This document shows, in pieces, positions 61,694 to 64,000 of a DNA stretch of 64,000 nt. The position numbers were made by a program, and so were the translations under genes. This stretch comes from an uncultured Prevotella sp. (GTDB lineage Bacteria; Bacteroidota; Bacteroidia; Bacteroidales; Bacteroidaceae). Under the pieces are notes generated by a model. That model saw nothing but the letters and a program-made list of their open reading frames with translations. It was not told the DNA's origin and did not search any database. Each line of letters begins with the position of its first letter. The first letter of the stretch is position 1. The stretch lies in contig CAKPZJ010000010.1 of assembly GCA_934204655.1 (NCBI GenBank), forward strand, positions 1 through 64,000, written 5' to 3'.

Positions 61694-63175
61694 TTAATAG
61701 CTGCGGGCTATGAGTACACGGCACTTGCTGGGCTTGCCGGTAACCATGTCGAAGCCAGGAGTCTGCTCGTAGGCGAATGGTACGCAGCGTATGGTGGCCT
61801 GAGTCTCTTCCTTAATCTTAGCCTCGGTCTCGGGGGTGCCGTCCCAGTGGCAGAGGAAGAAGCCGCCATCCTTGATACGCTCCTTGAACTCCTCGTAGTC
61901 ATCGCATACGTACACGTGCTCATCGCGGAACTTCTTGGCCTTGGCGTAGATGTTGGCCTGTATGTCGCTGAGCAGCTGCTGTACGTGCTCTACGATGCCG
62001 TCGAAGGGCAGGGTAGCCTTCTCGAGGGTGTCGCGGCGCATCACCTCGATAGAGTTCTCCTCAAGGTCGCGGCCACCCATAACCAGACGTACGGGTACAC
62101 CCTTGAGCTCGTAGTCAGCAAACTTGAAGCCAGGACGCTTGTTGTCGGCATCGTCGTACTTGACGCTGATGCCCAGTTCGCGCAGCTTGTTAATCATCGG
62201 CATGAGCTTGTCGGTGATGGCCTGCAGCTGCTCACCGCCCTTGCTGATGGGGATAACCACTACCTGGATGGGAGCCAACTTAGGCGGCAGCACCAGGCCG
62301 TTGTCATCGCTGTGTGTCATGATGAGTGCACCGATAAGCCGGGTCGATACGCCCCACGAGGTGGCCCACACGTACTCGGGCTTGTTCTCCTTGTTGAGGA
62401 AGGTAACGTCGAACGACTTGGCGAAGTTCTGTCCTAAGAAGTGGCTGGTACCACTCTGCAGCGCCTTGCCGTCCTGCATCATTGCCTCGATGGTGTAGGT
62501 GTCAAGCGCACCGGCAAAGCGCTCGGTCTCGCTCTTTACACCCTGGAATACGGGTACTCCCATCCACTGCTCGGCAAACTCGGCGTAGACACCCAGCATC
62601 TTCTGGGCTTCGGCCTCTGCCTCCTCGCGGGTGGCGTGGGCTGTGTGACCCTCCTGCCACAGGAACTCTGACGTGCGCAGGAATGGGCGTGTGCGCATCT
62701 CCCATCGCATCACATTGCACCACTGGTTGCACATCAGGGGCAGGTCGCGATAGGAGTGTATCCAGTTCTTGTACGTGTTCCAGATGATGGTTTCCGAGGT
62801 GGGGCGGATGATGAGTTCCTCCTCCAGACGGGCTGCGGGGTCTACCACCACGCTGTTGCCATCGTCGCTGGTCTTGAGGCGGTAGTGGGTAACCACTGCA
62901 CACTCCTTGGCAAATCCCTTGACGTGTTCGGCCTCGCGCGAGAGGAATGACTTGGGTATGAGCAGGGGAAAGTAGGCGTTCTGGGCTCCGGTGGCCTTGA
63001 ACATCTTGTCCAGCTGGGCCTGCATCTTCTCCCAGATGGCGTATCCGTAGGGCTTGATGACCATACAGCCACGCACGGCCGACTGCTCGGCCAGGTCGGC
63101 CTTGGTTACTAAATCATTGTACCACTGACTGTAATTGTCAGCTCGCTTGGTAAGCGCTTTTAGTTCTTTTGCCAT
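61694..63175 (-). CDS. proS: Proline--tRNA ligase (short, archaeal/eukaryote-like type)
   Basis: A 493-aa class II synthetase. [19 protein letters not shown] and [36 protein letters not shown] (motif 2 region) are diagnostic. The protein lacks the ~180-aa editing insertion of bacterial ProRS and has the C-terminal zinc-type extension ending in a tyrosine (VLIARSY) of the archaeal-like class. This form is common in Bacteroidetes. It charges tRNA-Pro. Confidence 0.96.
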   Translation of the reverse strand: MAKELKALTKRADNYSQWYNDLVTKADLAEQSAVRGCMVIKPYGYAIWEKMQAQLDKMFKATGAQNAYFPLLIPKSFLSREAEHVKGFAKECAVVTHYRLKTSDDGNSVVVDPAARLEEELIIRPTSETIIWNTYKNWIHSYRDLPLMCNQWCNVMRWEMRTRPFLRTSEFLWQEGHTAHATREEAEAEAQKMLGVYAEFAEQWMGVPVFQGVKSETERFAGALDTYTIEAMMQDGKALQSGTSHFLGQNFAKSFDVTFLNKENKPEYVWATSWGVSTRLIGALIMTHSDDNGLVLPPKLAPIQVVVIPISKGGEQLQAITDKLMPMINKLRELGISVKYDDADNKRPGFKFADYELKGVPVRLVMGGRDLEENSIEVMRRDTLEKATLPFDGIVEHVQQLLSDIQANIYAKAKKFRDEHVYVCDDYEEFKERIKDGGFFLCHWDGTPETEAKIKEETQATIRCVPFAYEQTPGFDMVTGKPSKCRVLIARSY

Positions 63176-63217
63176 TTTATCTATAGTTTATTATTGACGT
63201 ATCGTGGGTGCCCTCCC

Positions 63218-63239
63218 TATACCTTATTATAATATATAG
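63218..63239 (+). repeat. Dispersed AT-rich motif, copy 7
   Basis: TATACCTTATTATAATATAT followed by AG, in the proS 5' leader. The adjacent 63240-63300 stretch is GT/GC-rich filler with no gene. Confidence 0.5.
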
Positions 63240-63318
63240 CAGGGTGGCGTTGTCCATGGATGGGGTGGCGGTAGTGGCGGTGCTGGTAGCCACAATGGCT
63301 GCCACTCAATTTGTTATG

Positions 63319-63326
63319 CAAAATTA
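63319..63326 (-). promoter_or_regulatory. -7 element for proS
   Basis: TAATTTTG on the minus strand, about 145 nt before the start codon. Confidence 0.55.
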
Positions 63327-63372
63327 CGAAAAAAAGTTGGCAAAAATCGTATAATATCTAAAAAATCATTAT

Positions 63373-63380
63373 TAACTTTG
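63373..63380 (+). promoter_or_regulatory. -7 element for OmpA-type lipoprotein
   Basis: TAACTTTG on the plus strand. A ~105-nt leader follows, GC-rich from 63391 to 63460, with several short hairpin-forming blocks (GGGGCC..GTCCCC, CCCCTGGAGGGG). Confidence 0.55.
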
Positions 63381-63496
63381 CATATAAATCGCTGGGGCCT
63401 TGTCCCCATGCCCCTGGAGGGGCTGCCCGCAGGGTGGCCACGCTGTCAGGGGCGCTGTTTGATACAATATTAATCACAACTAAAAGCAAGATTTAT

Positions 63497-64000
63497 ATGA
63501 AGAAGATGAAGATTATGACGCTGGCCTTATGCGTCTTGACTATTTTCGGCTGCCAGACCAAACAGGGTTCTGGTGCACTTATAGGTACTGGCGGTGGTGC
63601 TGTGCTGGGGGCCATTATCGGTAAGATAGCCGGCAATACGGCTGTGGGTGCTGCCATAGGCGGTGCCGTGGGTGCCGGTGCCGGAGCCATCATAGGCCGC
63701 CACATGGACAAGGTGGCCGAGCAGGCCAAGCAGCAGGTGGAGAACGCCAAGGTAGAGGAAGTTACCGATGCCAACGGCCTGAAGGCTGTCAAGGTGACCT
63801 TCGACAGCGGTATCCTTTTTGCTACCAACAAGGCCGACCTGAACGCTACGTCTAAGAACGAGCTGGCCAAGTTCTCGAATGTACTGAAACAGAATACAGA
63901 CTGCCATGTAGACATCTACGGCCATACCGACTCTACCGGTAACGACGGCATCAACGTGCCTCTGTCTAACAACCGGGCCCAGAGCGTGGTTAACTATCTG
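63497..64000 (+). CDS. OmpA-family outer-membrane lipoprotein (3' end outside window)
   Basis: 168 codons are visible; the frame is open at the window edge. Lipoprotein signal MKKMKIMTLALCVLTIFGC (Cys about residue 19). A glycine-zipper domain follows (ALIGTGGGAVLGAIIGKIAG, GAAIGGAVGAGAGAIIG, residues ~28-70), as in YMGG/SmpA-like envelope proteins. An OmpA peptidoglycan-binding domain begins near VTFDSGILFATNKADLN and includes VDIYGHTDSTGND and NNRAQSV. It probably links the outer membrane to peptidoglycan. Missing are the last ~50 residues expected for the domain. Confidence 0.9.
   Translation, partial: MKKMKIMTLALCVLTIFGCQTKQGSGALIGTGGGAVLGAIIGKIAGNTAVGAAIGGAVGAGAGAIIGRHMDKVAEQAKQQVENAKVEEVTDANGLKAVKVTFDSGILFATNKADLNATSKNELAKFSNVLKQNTDCHVDIYGHTDSTGNDGINVPLSNNRAQSVVNYL

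Noticed and set aside
61428..61697. 89-codon frame over repeat element D (and a 70-codon one over element A at 12459-12671)
   Set aside because: The reading follows the 21-bp repeat and the pyrimidine-rich right end; no start signal or terminator supports translation.

Overview
The window looks like a chromosomal, mostly housekeeping segment of a member of the Bacteroidales, probably Prevotellaceae or Muribaculaceae; the genus cannot be fixed from sequence alone. The evidence is threefold. Many genes are preceded by the Bacteroidetes promoter (TTTG, about 19-20 nt, TAnnTTTG) and few have a Shine-Dalgarno. Several families are typical of the phylum: DUF4836 lipoprotein, Oar-like TonB receptor, archaeal-type short ProRS, and 628-aa PurF next to carAB. 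There is no phage, integrase, IS transposase or CRISPR array. About 50 protein genes and one tRNA are supported.

Layout. 1-9.7 kb: tRNA-Gly, nspC (polyamine), a ThiE/TenI-like gene, prs and a TlpA lipoprotein, then an FAD protein, a short ComEC, truA, a DMT permease and dapA. 9.7-20 kb: divergent ansA/uxaC with interlocked promoters, an orphan polysaccharide-export lipoprotein, then purF-carA-carB. 20-26 kb: an unlisted 55-aa lipoprotein, mtaB, a glycosyltransferase fused to a Ser/His S26-type peptidase with a PqqD-like partner, a metallo-beta-lactamase-fold hydrolase and a second glycosyltransferase. 26-31.3 kb (minus): uvrA and a translationally coupled vitamin B6 operon whose first gene fuses a ThiD-like kinase domain to an AraC DNA-binding domain. 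31.7-36.6 kb: S9 peptidase, mltG, HAD phosphatase. 36.7-42.8 kb (minus): a MacAB-TolC type efflux operon, riboflavin synthase with a structured leader, and a gamma-carbonic-anhydrase-like protein. 43.2-49.2 kb: a triplicated promoter driving nucleoside permease, bifunctional-nuclease/UVR protein, RsmE, a DUF4836 lipoprotein and an ABC/FtsX pair. 49.3-64 kb: Oar-like receptor, aspS, two small winged-helix proteins, mannose-1-P guanylyltransferase, glnS-TPR-DedA, nitroreductase, proS and the start of an OmpA-type lipoprotein.

The most interesting signals are: (i) the ThiD-like/AraC fusion coupled to pdxS-pdxT, in which the kinase anion-hole GTGC motif is lost, so it looks like a vitamer-sensing regulator; (ii) the glycosyltransferase-peptidase fusion followed by PqqD; (iii) a family of modular intergenic repeats built on 21-bp tandem units and framed in the best copy by 16-bp perfect inverted repeats; (iv) a 189-nt leader closed by an 11-bp perfect stem before ribE; (v) a 65-bp tandemly copied promoter before the nucleoside permease; (vi) a perfect 12-bp dyad overlapping the tolC start codon. 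Start codons were moved inward from the longest open frame wherever a promoter or family N-terminus required it.
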